The position numbers were made by a program, and so were the translations under genes. From Clostridiaceae bacterium (GTDB taxonomy: Bacteria > Bacillota > Clostridia > Saccharofermentanales > Saccharofermentanaceae), in the NCBI GenBank assembly GCA_012718915.1, contig JAAYBI010000006.1, forward strand, positions 1-53,525: a stretch of 53,525 bases of DNA, given 5' to 3'. This document shows, piece after piece, positions 17,993 to 26,926 of this stretch (position 1 is the stretch's first letter; each line of letters opens with the position of its first letter). The notes under the pieces were generated by a model that was given only the letters and a program-made list of their open reading frames with translations, did not search any database and was not told the DNA's origin.

Positions 17993-18517
17993 ATGCCAGC
18001 AAATAGAAGACTTGGTCGTGCACATGATCAGCGTATGGCAATTCTCAAGAACCTGACAACCGCTCTTATTATGAACGGTAAGGTCGTGACGACTGTCGCT
18101 CGTGCCAAGGAAATTCAGAAAATCAGCGAAAAACTTATCTCCCAGGCCATCAGAGAGAAGGACAACTTTACTTCTAAAGAAGTCACTTATTCTGCTGCCA
18201 AGTTGGATTCCAAGGGCAAGAAGGTTCTTGTCTCGAAGACATCCAAGAACGGAAACGTGTTTGATGTTGTTGATCGTGAAGTCAAAAAGAAGGCGGTTCA
18301 GGTCGATGCGGCTTCCCGTTTGGCGGCTCGCAAGAACATGATGCGTTGGCTACGTAAGTCCCATGATGAAGAGGGCAATACCGTGAACCCGGCCAACAAG
18401 CTTTTTGATGAGATTGCACCGAGATTCGCCGGTCGTCAGGGTGGATATACCCGCATCATTAAGTTGGGTACCAGACGCGGAGATGCTTCCGAAATGGCTC
18501 AGATTGAGTTGGTTTAA
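17993..18517 (+). CDS. rplQ: 50S ribosomal protein L17 (bL17) with internal insertion
   Basis: Last gene of the alpha operon. The N-terminal half ([20 protein letters not shown]) and C-terminal half ([19 protein letters not shown] and [14 protein letters not shown]) are standard L17. Between them, at about residues 57-107, is an extra segment of about 50 residues rich in lysine and serine, raising the length to 174 against the usual 112-130. Insertions at this place occur in some Clostridia. AGGAGG precedes the ATG and a strong terminator follows. Confidence 0.97.
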   Translation: MPANRRLGRAHDQRMAILKNLTTALIMNGKVVTTVARAKEIQKISEKLISQAIREKDNFTSKEVTYSAAKLDSKGKKVLVSKTSKNGNVFDVVDREVKKKAVQVDAASRLAARKNMMRWLRKSHDEEGNTVNPANKLFDEIAPRFAGRQGGYTRIIKLGTRRGDASEMAQIELV

Positions 18518-18545
18518 GAAGCGTACTGTTACGTCAATGTTATGA

Positions 18546-18579
18546 GGCTCGGTGCGTATAGGCGTGCCGAGCCTTTTTC
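18546..18579 (+). terminator. rho-independent terminator of the ribosomal superoperon
   Basis: GGCTCGG (18546-18552) pairs perfectly with CCGAGCC (18567-18573) around a 14-base loop and is followed by TTTTTCTTT. It ends the r-protein transcript after rplQ. Its T run abuts the -35 element of the next promoter. Confidence 0.85.
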
Positions 18580-18608
18580 TTTACATCAGATAAGTATCTG
18601 CAATTAAT
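18580..18608 (+). promoter_or_regulatory. promoter of the ECF operon with a palindrome in its spacer
   Basis: TTTACA (18580-18585) and ATTAAT (18603-18608) are spaced 17 bases apart. The spacer contains the perfect palindrome CAGATAAGTATCTG (18587-18600), a natural place for a repressor to block RNA polymerase. Transcription would start near 18615, which supports the ATG at 18629 as the ecfA start. Confidence 0.45.
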
Positions 18609-18628
18609 TGTTGGGACAGGTAAACAGG

Positions 18629-20578
18629 ATGAACCAAGGCACTACAGATCATACTGAAACCAAGACAATATCGGACCTTGATGGGCCTGAGACTATTGTT
18701 AATGCACGCAGTGTTCGATATGTATATTCCTTGCCGGAAGGAAGGAAGATTCATGCACTTACAGATGTAAGTTTTTCGGTGACGCGTGGGGAGTATGTTG
18801 CGGTTATCGGAAGAAATGGGTCTGGGAAATCCACATTAGCTAAGCTCATCAACGTATTGGAAGTGCCGGAATCCGGGCACGTCGTAGTTTTTGGAATACA
18901 AACCGATGATGATAATCACTTCTGGGATATTCGCAAGCGTTGCGGCATGGTTTTCCAAAATCCGGACAACCAGATTGTTGGCACGTCTGTTGAAGAAGAT
19001 GTTGCGTTCGGCCCCGAAAACTTAGGCATCGATTCTTCCGAAATCAGGCTTCGAGTTGATCGGGCTTTGTCCTATGTGGGATTAAGTGATCTTGCTAAAC
19101 GTGCACCAAGTTCTCTTTCGGGGGGGCAGAAGCAAAAATTAGCGATTGCGGGTATTCTCGCAATGATGCCTGAGATATTAATTTTGGATGAATCAACAGC
19201 CATGCTGGATCCAATCAGTCGCAATGAATTTCTATTACTAATTGAACGTCTTAGACGGGATCATGGTATGACCGTATTTCATATTACGCATGATATGACA
19301 GAGGCCGGCCGTACGGATCGTATTTTGGTGATGAATAAAGGCGTTATTGTAATGGATGATAAGCCGTCTCGTATTTTTCTGAGACAAGCCGAGTTGGTTG
19401 ATTTAGGGCTTGACGTTCCGATTTATGTCCGCTTAGCCTTCTCCATATGTCGTCGGTTGGGACTAGAGTGTCGCGAAGAATATTTGACGTCACTTGATGC
19501 GGCAGTTGATGCGGTTTCTCATATGCTTATAACACACGCACCTAGACTTCAGGATCCTAAATTGATTTCCGATAATCGACAAGTGTTGCAGTTGACATCT
19601 CATCCAAGCGAAGATATCGGAACGGTTTTCCACCAAGACGAGCCGGCTCAGGTTGACCAAGACAGAATGAATACAAGCATTCTGATTGAGGTATCTCACT
19701 TGTCTCATGCTTATGAGGAGCGGACTGGAAATGCGATATCCGATGTTTCGTTTGAAGTGCGTCGCGGCGAAATACTTTCGGTAATCGGACACAGCGGTTC
19801 TGGAAAGACAACATTAATATCTCATCTCAATGGTATCGTCAGGCCGCAATCCGGTTCTGTATTGGTTCGCTCTGCGTCAGGCGACCGCGTTTATGATACC
19901 AAGAGGAATTCCGATGTTCGACAGATAAGAAAAACGGTCGGCTTATTGTTTCAATATCCGGAACATCAGCTTTTCGAAGAAACGGTAGAAAAGGATATTG
20001 CCTTCGGGCCCCGCAAATTGGGTCTTGATCCGGACAGTATTCCGAATAGAGTTCGCCGAGCCATAGATTTGGTCGGCTTGGATGAGACCATACTCGAGAG
20101 ATCACCGTTCGAATTGTCCGGCGGACAAAAGCGCCGCGTTGCGTTGGCTGGTGTTATTGCATCCGATCCGGATGTGCTGATATTGGATGAACCGGCGGCC
20201 GGACTTGATCCGGTCGGAAGACGTGCTGTTTTTGAGTATATTAATGAGCTGAAAAAAATCGGAAAGACAATCATTATAGTGTCGCACAACATGGATGAAG
20301 CGGCCTTATATTCAGATCGAATTCTTGTACTGTCAAATGGTCAATTGCAATGCATCAATTCCCCAGAGGCGCTTTTTTCGGATATGCCGGAAATTGAACG
20401 AATCGGATTGGATTTACCTGAGATCGTTCGATTGATGCTTGCGTTTAAGAATGCGCTGGATATCAATGTGAATCCTGTGGTATTCGATTTAGAGTCTGCG
20501 ACAGAAGAGCTGATTCGTGCGGCAAGTGCATTGCGCGATATGCAGACTCCCGAGCCGGACGGAGGCGCACATGCTTAA
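18629..20578 (+). CDS. ecfA: ECF transporter ATPase, EcfA1-EcfA2 fused in one chain
   Basis: Two complete ABC ATPase domains in a single 649-residue protein. Domain 1 has Walker A GRNGSGKST, signature LSGGQKQKLAIAG and Walker B EILILDEST. Domain 2 has Walker A GHSGSGKTT, signature LSGGQKRRVALAG and Walker B VLILDEPAAGLDP. A linker of about 90 residues separates them. In most Firmicutes these are two genes, ecfA1 and ecfA2, at this same place after rplQ. With EcfT they energise uptake of vitamins or metals bound by interchangeable S components. A TTG at 18608 is in frame, but it lies inside the predicted promoter. The gene overlaps ecfT by 8 bases. Confidence 0.92.
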   Translation: MNQGTTDHTETKTISDLDGPETIVNARSVRYVYSLPEGRKIHALTDVSFSVTRGEYVAVIGRNGSGKSTLAKLINVLEVPESGHVVVFGIQTDDDNHFWDIRKRCGMVFQNPDNQIVGTSVEEDVAFGPENLGIDSSEIRLRVDRALSYVGLSDLAKRAPSSLSGGQKQKLAIAGILAMMPEILILDESTAMLDPISRNEFLLLIERLRRDHGMTVFHITHDMTEAGRTDRILVMNKGVIVMDDKPSRIFLRQAELVDLGLDVPIYVRLAFSICRRLGLECREEYLTSLDAAVDAVSHMLITHAPRLQDPKLISDNRQVLQLTSHPSEDIGTVFHQDEPAQVDQDRMNTSILIEVSHLSHAYEERTGNAISDVSFEVRRGEILSVIGHSGSGKTTLISHLNGIVRPQSGSVLVRSASGDRVYDTKRNSDVRQIRKTVGLLFQYPEHQLFEETVEKDIAFGPRKLGLDPDSIPNRVRRAIDLVGLDETILERSPFELSGGQKRRVALAGVIASDPDVLILDEPAAGLDPVGRRAVFEYINELKKIGKTIIIVSHNMDEAALYSDRILVLSNGQLQCINSPEALFSDMPEIERIGLDLPEIVRLMLAFKNALDINVNPVVFDLESATEELIRAASALRDMQTPEPDGGAHA

Positions 20579-21386
20579 GGATATCTCGATCGGACGATAT
20601 TACGATGCGGAATCAACTTTACATCGGATGGACCCCAGAGTAAAGCTTATATTGTTCGCGGTCTATATGACCGGCGTTTTTATGATTTCAAAACCGGAAG
20701 GTATTCTTGCGTCATTCATTGTGGTTCTGGGATTGGTGGTGCTTTCAAGAATTCCGTTTCGAGTGATTATTCGATCGGTTCGACCCATTATTTTCCTGAT
20801 GCTTTTTGTCTTTGTCATCAATCTACTGACCATGCGAGATGGCCGTACTATTTTGCGGTTTTGGATTGTTCGAATAACGGATTATGGTCTGGAAAGAGCT
20901 TCGGTAATGACATTACGGCTGTTTTTGCTGATTGTCAGTACGACCTTGCTTCTTTCACTGACGACAACGCCGCTCAAAATGGCAGATGGTTTGGAGTCGC
21001 TTTTCGCCCCTCTAAAAAAGATTCGAGTACCGGTCCATGAGATGGCAATGATGATGTCCATAGCGCTTCGATTTATTCCGACTTTAGTTGAAGAAACGGA
21101 TAAAATTATGAAGGCACAGGCCTCTAGGGGAGCCGAGTATGACACCGGCAATATATTCGTTAGGGCAAAGGGATATGCGTCCGTTTTAGTGCCTCTTTTT
21201 GTTAGTGCCTTCAAGCGCGCGGAAGAACTTGCGATTGCGATGGAAGCCCGTTGCTATCGTGGCGGAGAAGGAAGAACGAAGCTCAATCCGCTTAAAATGA
21301 GAACTTCGGATTATTTATGGCTCGTTTTGCTGGGAATCATCGCATTTGTTCCGGTTATTGTAGAAATTTTACTTGAAATAGGCTAA
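20571..21386 (+). CDS. ecfT: ECF transporter transmembrane subunit EcfT
   Basis: EcfT, 271 residues, the membrane scaffold that links the ATPases to the substrate-binding S component. The N terminus (SIGRYYDAESTLHRMDPRVKL) is the classic EcfT opening. Several hydrophobic segments follow. The two coupling-helix motifs with an Ala-Arg-Gly pattern appear as AQASRGAEYD and MEARCYRGGEGRT. I chose the ATG at 20571 with GGAGG upstream inside ecfA; the upstream in-frame part has no family match. No S component gene is in the window, so this is likely a group II (shared) module. Confidence 0.95.
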   Translation: MLKDISIGRYYDAESTLHRMDPRVKLILFAVYMTGVFMISKPEGILASFIVVLGLVVLSRIPFRVIIRSVRPIIFLMLFVFVINLLTMRDGRTILRFWIVRITDYGLERASVMTLRLFLLIVSTTLLLSLTTTPLKMADGLESLFAPLKKIRVPVHEMAMMMSIALRFIPTLVEETDKIMKAQASRGAEYDTGNIFVRAKGYASVLVPLFVSAFKRAEELAIAMEARCYRGGEGRTKLNPLKMRTSDYLWLVLLGIIAFVPVIVEILLEIG

Positions 21387-21443
21387 AATTTCTCTTGTTA
21401 GAGTAAAACGTTACGCGCTAAGTGTAAGGAGCAGGAGTTCAAC

Positions 21444-22421
21444 ATGAAGGGTTACATCGGTATTGATTTAGGCGGGACAAATATCAAGGCAGGCGTAGTG
21501 GATCAGGACGGTAAAATTCTGTGCAAGCACAGTGTAAAAACCGGCGCCAAACGGACGATGGAAGAAATCGTTCGAGATATGGGGCAGTTGGCCTTGGACG
21601 TGGCAGCTCAATCCGGTCTGAACGTAGATGATATACTTGCTGTCGGCATCGGATCACCGGGTACTCCGAATAACCAAAAAGGTACACTGGTATATTCCAG
21701 CAACCTACCGTTTCGCGATGCACCGTTGCGTGAGATTATCGGAGAGATGATTCAGAAACCGGTCTATATCGAAAATGACGCGAATTGCGCAGCGATGGCG
21801 GAAAGTGTTGCCGGCGCTGCCAAGGAAGCTGCGCATTCAGTTACGGTGACACTTGGTACGGGCGTCGGCGCCGGTATTATTATTAACAGAAGAATTTATT
21901 CCGGGTTTAATCAGGCAGGATCAGAATTCGGACATTCCGTCATTGTCGTTGGTGGCGTGCCTTGCGGATGTGGTCGAAACGGATGTTTTGAGTCGTATGC
22001 GTCTGCAACCGGCTTGATTCGAATGACCAAAGAAGCTGCGGCGGCACACAAGGATTCAAAGATTAATCAGGTGATAGCAGAGAACAACGGCAAGGTTAAC
22101 GCAAAAATTGCTTTTCAAGCGATGCGTTTAGGAGACGAGGTTGCTGCCGCCGTTGTTGAGCAGTACTTGGAGCATCTTTCCGAGGGTTTAGCCAACGTGA
22201 TTAACGCATTGATGCCGGAGATATTAGTGGTCGGGGGCGGCGTCTGCAATGAGGGCGATGCGTTATTGATTCCGGTTCGTGAAAAAGTCCGATCAAAAAC
22301 GTATTATGGTCCCGGCGTGCCTAAGACAACGATTAAATTGGCAGAAATGGGTAATGATGCCGGTATCATCGGAGCGGCGATGATGGCAAAATCATGTGTT
22401 GATGACCATCTTGCGGGATGA
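21444..22421 (+). CDS. glcK: ROK family sugar kinase, probable glucokinase
   Basis: 325 residues. The N-terminal phosphate-binding motif is IGIDLGGTNIKAG. The catalytic aspartate is D112 in IENDANCAA. The ROK zinc motif C-x-C-G-x2-G-C-x-E is CGCGRNGCFE (C174, C176, C181, with H164 as the usual fourth ligand). Length and lack of an HTH domain fit a glucokinase rather than a NagC-type regulator. It would feed glucose 6-phosphate to glycolysis. It overlaps truA by four bases (ATGA). Exact sugar preference cannot be read from sequence. Confidence 0.88.
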   Translation: MKGYIGIDLGGTNIKAGVVDQDGKILCKHSVKTGAKRTMEEIVRDMGQLALDVAAQSGLNVDDILAVGIGSPGTPNNQKGTLVYSSNLPFRDAPLREIIGEMIQKPVYIENDANCAAMAESVAGAAKEAAHSVTVTLGTGVGAGIIINRRIYSGFNQAGSEFGHSVIVVGGVPCGCGRNGCFESYASATGLIRMTKEAAAAHKDSKINQVIAENNGKVNAKIAFQAMRLGDEVAAAVVEQYLEHLSEGLANVINALMPEILVVGGGVCNEGDALLIPVREKVRSKTYYGPGVPKTTIKLAEMGNDAGIIGAAMMAKSCVDDHLAG

Positions 22422-23263
22422 TGACAAACAATAGGGATAATCGTGTGGAACCAGAAGCCTCAAAAATAAGAAGTGGAACTCGGACGTTGTTTGTCATAGA
22501 ATTTGACGGCACCGATTTTTCAGGTTTTCAAATCCAAAACAATGCCAGAACGGTTCAAGGCGAGATGGAAAAGGCCTTGTCGAAAATTTACAAGCAAACC
22601 ATCCGCCTTCATGGGTGCAGTCGGACGGATGCCGGCGTTCATGCAAGACGACACGTTAGTCATGCGGATTTGCCGTTTCGTATACCGGAGGAAAAAATTC
22701 CCCTCGCGCTTAACACTTTTCTTCCTCAAGACATCTGTGTTATCGCGGCTCGAATCGTAGACGAGGATTTTCATGCACGATTCGATTCGCGGGGCAAGAG
22801 ATATATCTATAGAATTTCGGATACGCGATGTCGCCCGAGCATATATCGAAGAACTGCATGTCACGTTCCGGTTAAACTGTCGGTTGAGCGAATGCAAGAG
22901 GCCGCCAATCACATAATCGGAACACATGATTTCTCGGCATTCTGTGCTTCTGAAGGTTTAGATAAAAACCCGATTCGGACCGTGAATCGCATAGAAGTAT
23001 TGCGGCAGCCGATAACAAATCAAATCGAGATTATGGTTACCGGTGAATCATTTTTGTATAACATGGTTCGAATTATCGCAGGGACTTTGGTCTATGTGTC
23101 GCAGAACAAATTAACGATTGACGACGTCGATGCTTTGTTTATCAACAGAGATCGAAGACGGGCGGGAAAAACCATGCCCGCTCACGGATTGATGCTGGAT
23201 GAAGTATTTTACGATAGAGTAGACATACAATCACTCATGCTTGATGTTTTTGATCCGGTTTAA
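22418..23263 (+). CDS. truA: tRNA pseudouridine(38-40) synthase TruA
   Basis: 281 residues. The catalytic aspartate is D71 in CSRTDAGVHA, the TruA signature. Other family segments are FSGFQIQNNARTVQGEMEKAL and FLYNMVRIIAGTLV. It modifies uridines 38-40 in the anticodon arm of several tRNAs. About 20 residues at the N terminus precede the usual start. It is in the common Firmicute place after ecfT, but rplM and rpsI, which often follow, are absent here. Confidence 0.96.
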   Translation: MMTNNRDNRVEPEASKIRSGTRTLFVIEFDGTDFSGFQIQNNARTVQGEMEKALSKIYKQTIRLHGCSRTDAGVHARRHVSHADLPFRIPEEKIPLALNTFLPQDICVIAARIVDEDFHARFDSRGKRYIYRISDTRCRPSIYRRTACHVPVKLSVERMQEAANHIIGTHDFSAFCASEGLDKNPIRTVNRIEVLRQPITNQIEIMVTGESFLYNMVRIIAGTLVYVSQNKLTIDDVDALFINRDRRRAGKTMPAHGLMLDEVFYDRVDIQSLMLDVFDPV

Positions 23264-23319
23264 CTTGAATTACGCAATGACATAGAGGATTATTTTTAAT
23301 AAAACAACATCAATAAAGT

Positions 23320-23348
23320 TTTCTTTTCGTATGCAAAAGGCTTATAAT
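23320..23348 (+). promoter_or_regulatory. probable promoter of nfeD-SPFH pair
   Basis: A perfect TATAAT lies at 23343-23348, 47 bases before the nfeD ATG. The matching -35 region (TTTCTT at 23320-23325, spacing 17) is weak. The call depends mainly on the -10 box and the 130-base gap after truA. Confidence 0.4.
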
Positions 23349-23395
23349 GAAATGGTTCTTGTTTATGAAAGTCGACTATTTGTTTGGAGGTCACA

Positions 23396-23848
23396 ATGAT
23401 TTTTGGAATACCGTCTTGGATTGTCTGGTTAGTGTTATTGATTGTCTTCCTGGTGGTTGAGGCATTGACACTCGGCTTGACGACAATCTGGTTTGCCGGC
23501 GGCGCATTGGCTGCGATAGTAGTCAGTTTTCTGACCGGTAATGTTTATGTTCAAGCCGCGGTAATGATCGTAGTTTCGGTTCTCCTGCTGTTACTTTATA
23601 TTTTCTTGATCAAGCCAAAGTTTGGTACTCTGTCACCAAAGGCGGAGCCGACCAACGCGGATCGCGCAATTGGCAGAGAGGGCATTGTCATCGAGGACAT
23701 CCACCCGGATGAAGGTGTCGGCCAAGTCAAGGTCGGCGGTCAAATCTGGAGTGCGGTTAGTGAGGATTTTTCAATAATCGAAAAGGGACAGCGCATCCTT
23801 GTCAAAGAAATACGTGGCGTAAAGCTTATCGTCAGTAAAGTTTCATAG
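23396..23848 (+). CDS. nfeD: NfeD family membrane protein
   Basis: 150 residues. Two to three hydrophobic segments occupy about residues 5-75, followed by a soluble OB-fold domain (about 90-150) with GREGIVIEDIHPDEGVGQVKVGGQIWSA-like family features, here split by charged residues. NfeD proteins partner SPFH proteins in membrane microdomains; the next gene encodes one. I chose the ATG at 23396, with TTGGAGG upstream. It lacks the ClpP-like domain of long NfeD proteins. Confidence 0.88.
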   Translation: MIFGIPSWIVWLVLLIVFLVVEALTLGLTTIWFAGGALAAIVVSFLTGNVYVQAAVMIVVSVLLLLLYIFLIKPKFGTLSPKAEPTNADRAIGREGIVIEDIHPDEGVGQVKVGGQIWSAVSEDFSIIEKGQRILVKEIRGVKLIVSKVS

Positions 23849-23891
23849 TATGGTCTCGTGTCAATCTCATTAATTATTTCGGAGGTGTTCT

Positions 23892-24833
23892 ATGTTTTCT
23901 CTCAACGTTCCATTTATCCTTGCCGGTACAGGCAGCGTCGTTGCTGCATTGGTGGTTCTCTTAATCCTTCTGGTTATTTTAATTCGAAATATCCGAATTG
24001 TGCCTCAGGCTACGACTTTTGTTATTGAGCGACTGGGCGTCTATCAAAAGACTTGGCAGACCGGTATTCGTATGAAGGTGCCGTTTATTGATCGTGTTGC
24101 TAAAGTTGTATCTTTGAAAGAGAAGGTTGCGGATTTTATGCCGCAAGCCGTTATTACCAAAGATAATGTTACCATGCAAATTGATACGGTCCTTTTCTAT
24201 CAGATAGTTGATGCAAAGCTGTTTGCTTATGGCATGGAGAATCCGATATTAGCGATTGAGAATTTATCGGCGACGACTTTGCGTAATATTATCGGTGATT
24301 TGGAACTTGACCAGACACTGACTTCGCGCGATCTTATTAATACCAAGATGCGTGTTATTCTTGATGAGGCAACCGACCCGTGGGGCATTAAGGTCAATCG
24401 CGTCGAGTTGAAAAACATCATTCCGCCCAAGGAAATTCAAAACGCGATGGAGAAGCAAATGAAGGCTGAGCGCGAGAAGCGTGAGAGTATTCTTCGTGCT
24501 GAAGGTGAGAAAGAAGCTGCGATTCGTGTAGCTGAAGGACAAAAGGCGTCTGAGATTCTTAAGGCTGAAGCTAAAAAGGAAGCAGCGATACGCGAAGCAG
24601 AAGGCCAGGCTGAGGCTATACTGAAGGTACAGGGAGCGACGGCACAAGGTCTCCAAATGATTAAAGATGTTGGAGCGGATCAAGGCCTGATCGCGATCAA
24701 GAGCCTTGAGACATTGGCAAAAATGGGTGATGGCAGAGCAACGAAGATTATCATTCCGTCAGAAATTCAAAGCCTTGCCGGACTTGCGACCTCTCTTAAA
24801 GAACTTGTGAATGATGATCTTCCCCAGACGTAA
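23892..24833 (+). CDS. SPFH/band 7 family protein (paraslipin/QmcA-like)
   Basis: 313 residues. One N-terminal membrane segment (about 8-32) is followed by an SPFH domain, with FVIERLGVYQKTWQTGI and DAKLFAYGMENPILAIENL. A long charged helix rich in AEGEKEAAIRVAEGQKA-type repeats follows at about 185-260, a coiled coil used for oligomerisation. It resembles the family usually encoded beside NfeD, thought to organise membrane microdomains and quality control. It forms an operon with nfeD (43-base gap). A terminator follows. Confidence 0.9.
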   Translation: MFSLNVPFILAGTGSVVAALVVLLILLVILIRNIRIVPQATTFVIERLGVYQKTWQTGIRMKVPFIDRVAKVVSLKEKVADFMPQAVITKDNVTMQIDTVLFYQIVDAKLFAYGMENPILAIENLSATTLRNIIGDLELDQTLTSRDLINTKMRVILDEATDPWGIKVNRVELKNIIPPKEIQNAMEKQMKAEREKRESILRAEGEKEAAIRVAEGQKASEILKAEAKKEAAIREAEGQAEAILKVQGATAQGLQMIKDVGADQGLIAIKSLETLAKMGDGRATKIIIPSEIQSLAGLATSLKELVNDDLPQT

Positions 24834-24883
24834 TAAATCCTGGAAATAACTATTTATAACTATAAATTCCATAACTTGCGATT

Positions 24884-24914
24884 CCTCGCGCGACATCGCG
24901 CGAGGTCTTGCTTT
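24884..24914 (+). terminator. terminator after the SPFH gene
   Basis: CCTCGCGCG (24884-24892) and CGCGCGAGG (24897-24905) form a perfect 9-bp stem round ACAT, followed by the T-rich TCTTGCTTT. It lies immediately before pncB, so pncB expression probably depends on read-through or on a promoter within this gap; none is clear. Confidence 0.7.
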
Positions 24915-24934
24915 ATAAAGAGTGCGGAGTGCAT

Positions 24935-26386
24935 ATGAAGTGGACCGATAAGACAAATATGACCATGCTGACGGACTTCTACGAGTTGACAATGGGCAAA
25001 GCCTATCTCGACGGTGGCCACGAAGATACAATTGCATACTTTGATTTATTTTTTCGAAGCGTGCCGGAACAAGGCGGCTATGCCATCTGTGCCGGACTTG
25101 AGCTAGCGATAGATTATTTGCAGAATCTTCGTTTTTCCGCAGAAGACATTCGATACCTCAGGATGCTTCAAACATTTGACGAAAGATTTCTTGAATATTT
25201 GGCAGACTTCCGTTTCAATTGCGATGTTTGGGCAGTGCCCGAAGGTACCGTCGTATTTCCCGGCGAGCCGCTTATCAAGGTTCGAGGCCCGATAATTCAG
25301 GCGCAAATGGTTGAGACGATGCTATTGGCGACCATCAATCATCAGAGTTTGATCGCAACTAAGGCGTCACGAATTGTTCGCGCCGCCGGTGATCGAAAAG
25401 TCTTTGAGTTCGGCGCAAGACGGGCTCAAGGATACGATGCTGCTGTTTTGGGCGCCAGAGCCGCTTATATTGCAGGAGCTGCCGGAACATCATGTACTAT
25501 TGCCGGGCAACAATTCGGTGCACCGGTTTTTGGCACCATGGCGCACAGCTGGATTCAGTTATTTGATACGGAATACGAAGCGTTTGCATCTTATGCCACG
25601 TCCTTTCCGGATGATACGGTGCTTTTAGTGGACACTTACAATGTTCTTGAATCCGGAGTGCCTAACGCCATTCGAGTTCAGAACGATATTCTGACGCCCT
25701 TGGGAAAGCGCCTGAAGGGGATTCGAATCGACAGCGGCGACTTAGCGTATTTATCGCAGCGGTCGCGCTTGCTTCTCGATAAAGCCGGAATGAATGACTG
25801 TAAGATCACCGCCTCGAATGCTCTCGATGAATATTTAATTCGTGATCTCTTGCTCCAAGGGGCTCAAATTGATTTTTTCGGTGTGGGAGAAAGATTGATC
25901 ACATCTCGCGCGGAGCCCGTTTTCGGCGGTGTATATAAGCTCAGTGGTATCGAGAAGGACGGTCATATCTTGCCCAAGATGAAGATTTCTGAAAACGTCG
26001 GTAAAGTGACCAACCCTTGTAACAAAGAAATCCTGCGCTTCTATAATATCGAAACTAACAAGGCGATGGCAGATGTATTGATTGTATCCGGCGAATCGGA
26101 TCCGGAGGGTGAGCCATATGAGATTTTTGATCCGATTCAGACATGGAAGCGGAAAACTCTGGAGGGATACCGAGTCCGTCGTCTTCTGGTTCCGGTATTT
26201 ATTAACGGAAAATGCGTCTATGATCGGCCGACTCTTGCTCAGATTCGACAGTATTGCAAGGAAGAACAGGAGACATTATGGGATTCATTGAAGCGATTTG
26301 AGAATCCGCAATCCTATTACGTTGATCTTTCGCAGAAGCTGTGGCAAATTCGAAATGACTTTTTGCACCGGCATACTCGGGGATAA
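24935..26386 (+). CDS. pncB: nicotinate phosphoribosyltransferase
   Basis: 483 residues, of the Gram-positive type. It makes nicotinate mononucleotide from nicotinate and PRPP using ATP, in NAD salvage. Family segments include TDFYELTMGKAYL, FGARRAQGYDAAVLGARAAY and RIDSGDLAYLS. H204 in MAHSWIQ is the expected phosphorylated histidine. I chose the ATG at 24935 with GGAG upstream; nine in-frame codons before it have no match. A steady NAD supply suits a cell using Rnf. It is followed after 21 bases by the cyclophilin gene. Confidence 0.95.
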   Translation: MKWTDKTNMTMLTDFYELTMGKAYLDGGHEDTIAYFDLFFRSVPEQGGYAICAGLELAIDYLQNLRFSAEDIRYLRMLQTFDERFLEYLADFRFNCDVWAVPEGTVVFPGEPLIKVRGPIIQAQMVETMLLATINHQSLIATKASRIVRAAGDRKVFEFGARRAQGYDAAVLGARAAYIAGAAGTSCTIAGQQFGAPVFGTMAHSWIQLFDTEYEAFASYATSFPDDTVLLVDTYNVLESGVPNAIRVQNDILTPLGKRLKGIRIDSGDLAYLSQRSRLLLDKAGMNDCKITASNALDEYLIRDLLLQGAQIDFFGVGERLITSRAEPVFGGVYKLSGIEKDGHILPKMKISENVGKVTNPCNKEILRFYNIETNKAMADVLIVSGESDPEGEPYEIFDPIQTWKRKTLEGYRVRRLLVPVFINGKCVYDRPTLAQIRQYCKEEQETLWDSLKRFENPQSYYVDLSQKLWQIRNDFLHRHTRG

Positions 26387-26407
26387 TTATTAAAAGGAGG
26401 AGACTCG

Positions 26408-26926
26408 GTGCATCCGTTCGCATCGAGCAAAAAAGAAATGAAAAATCCAATCGTCACCATGACCATGCAAAACGGAGATGTGATTAAGATAGAACTCTAT
26501 CCCGATATCGCGCCGATCAGCACAGATAATTTTGTATCGCTAATTCAGAAGAAGTTTTACGACGGCCTGATATTCCACCGTGTCATTCCGGGATTTATGA
26601 TTCAGGGCGGATGCCCGCAAGGCACCGGAACCGGCGGCCCGGGGTATCAGATTAAGGGCGAGTTTCGTGCCAACGGTGTAGCAAACAATTTGACTCACAC
26701 CAGAGGAGTATTGTCGATGGCACGTGCAATGAATCCGGATTCGGCAGGAAGTCAGTTTTTTATTATGCATAAGGATTCACCGCATCTTGACGGTCAGTAC
26801 GCGGCTTTCGGAAAAGTAACTGAAGGTATGGATGTCGTCGATCGCATAGCAGCCACAGAGACCAATCGGTCGGATCGTCCGCTTTCAGACCAGAAAATTG
26901 CGACGGTAACGGTCGAACTTAATTGA
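26408..26926 (+). CDS. cyclophilin-type peptidyl-prolyl isomerase
   Basis: 172 residues, no signal peptide, so probably cytoplasmic. It has the cyclophilin core FHRVIPGFMIQGGCPQGTGTGGPGY, with the catalytic Arg in FHRV and the QGG loop, then GSQFFIMHKDSPHLDG. I chose the GTG at 26408 since AAAGGAGG lies 8 bases upstream; an ATG at 26438 is an alternative that would remove ten residues. Its last 8 bases overlap the end of the opposing GT2 gene, so the two transcripts are convergent. Confidence 0.94.
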   Translation: MHPFASSKKEMKNPIVTMTMQNGDVIKIELYPDIAPISTDNFVSLIQKKFYDGLIFHRVIPGFMIQGGCPQGTGTGGPGYQIKGEFRANGVANNLTHTRGVLSMARAMNPDSAGSQFFIMHKDSPHLDGQYAAFGKVTEGMDVVDRIAATETNRSDRPLSDQKIATVTVELN

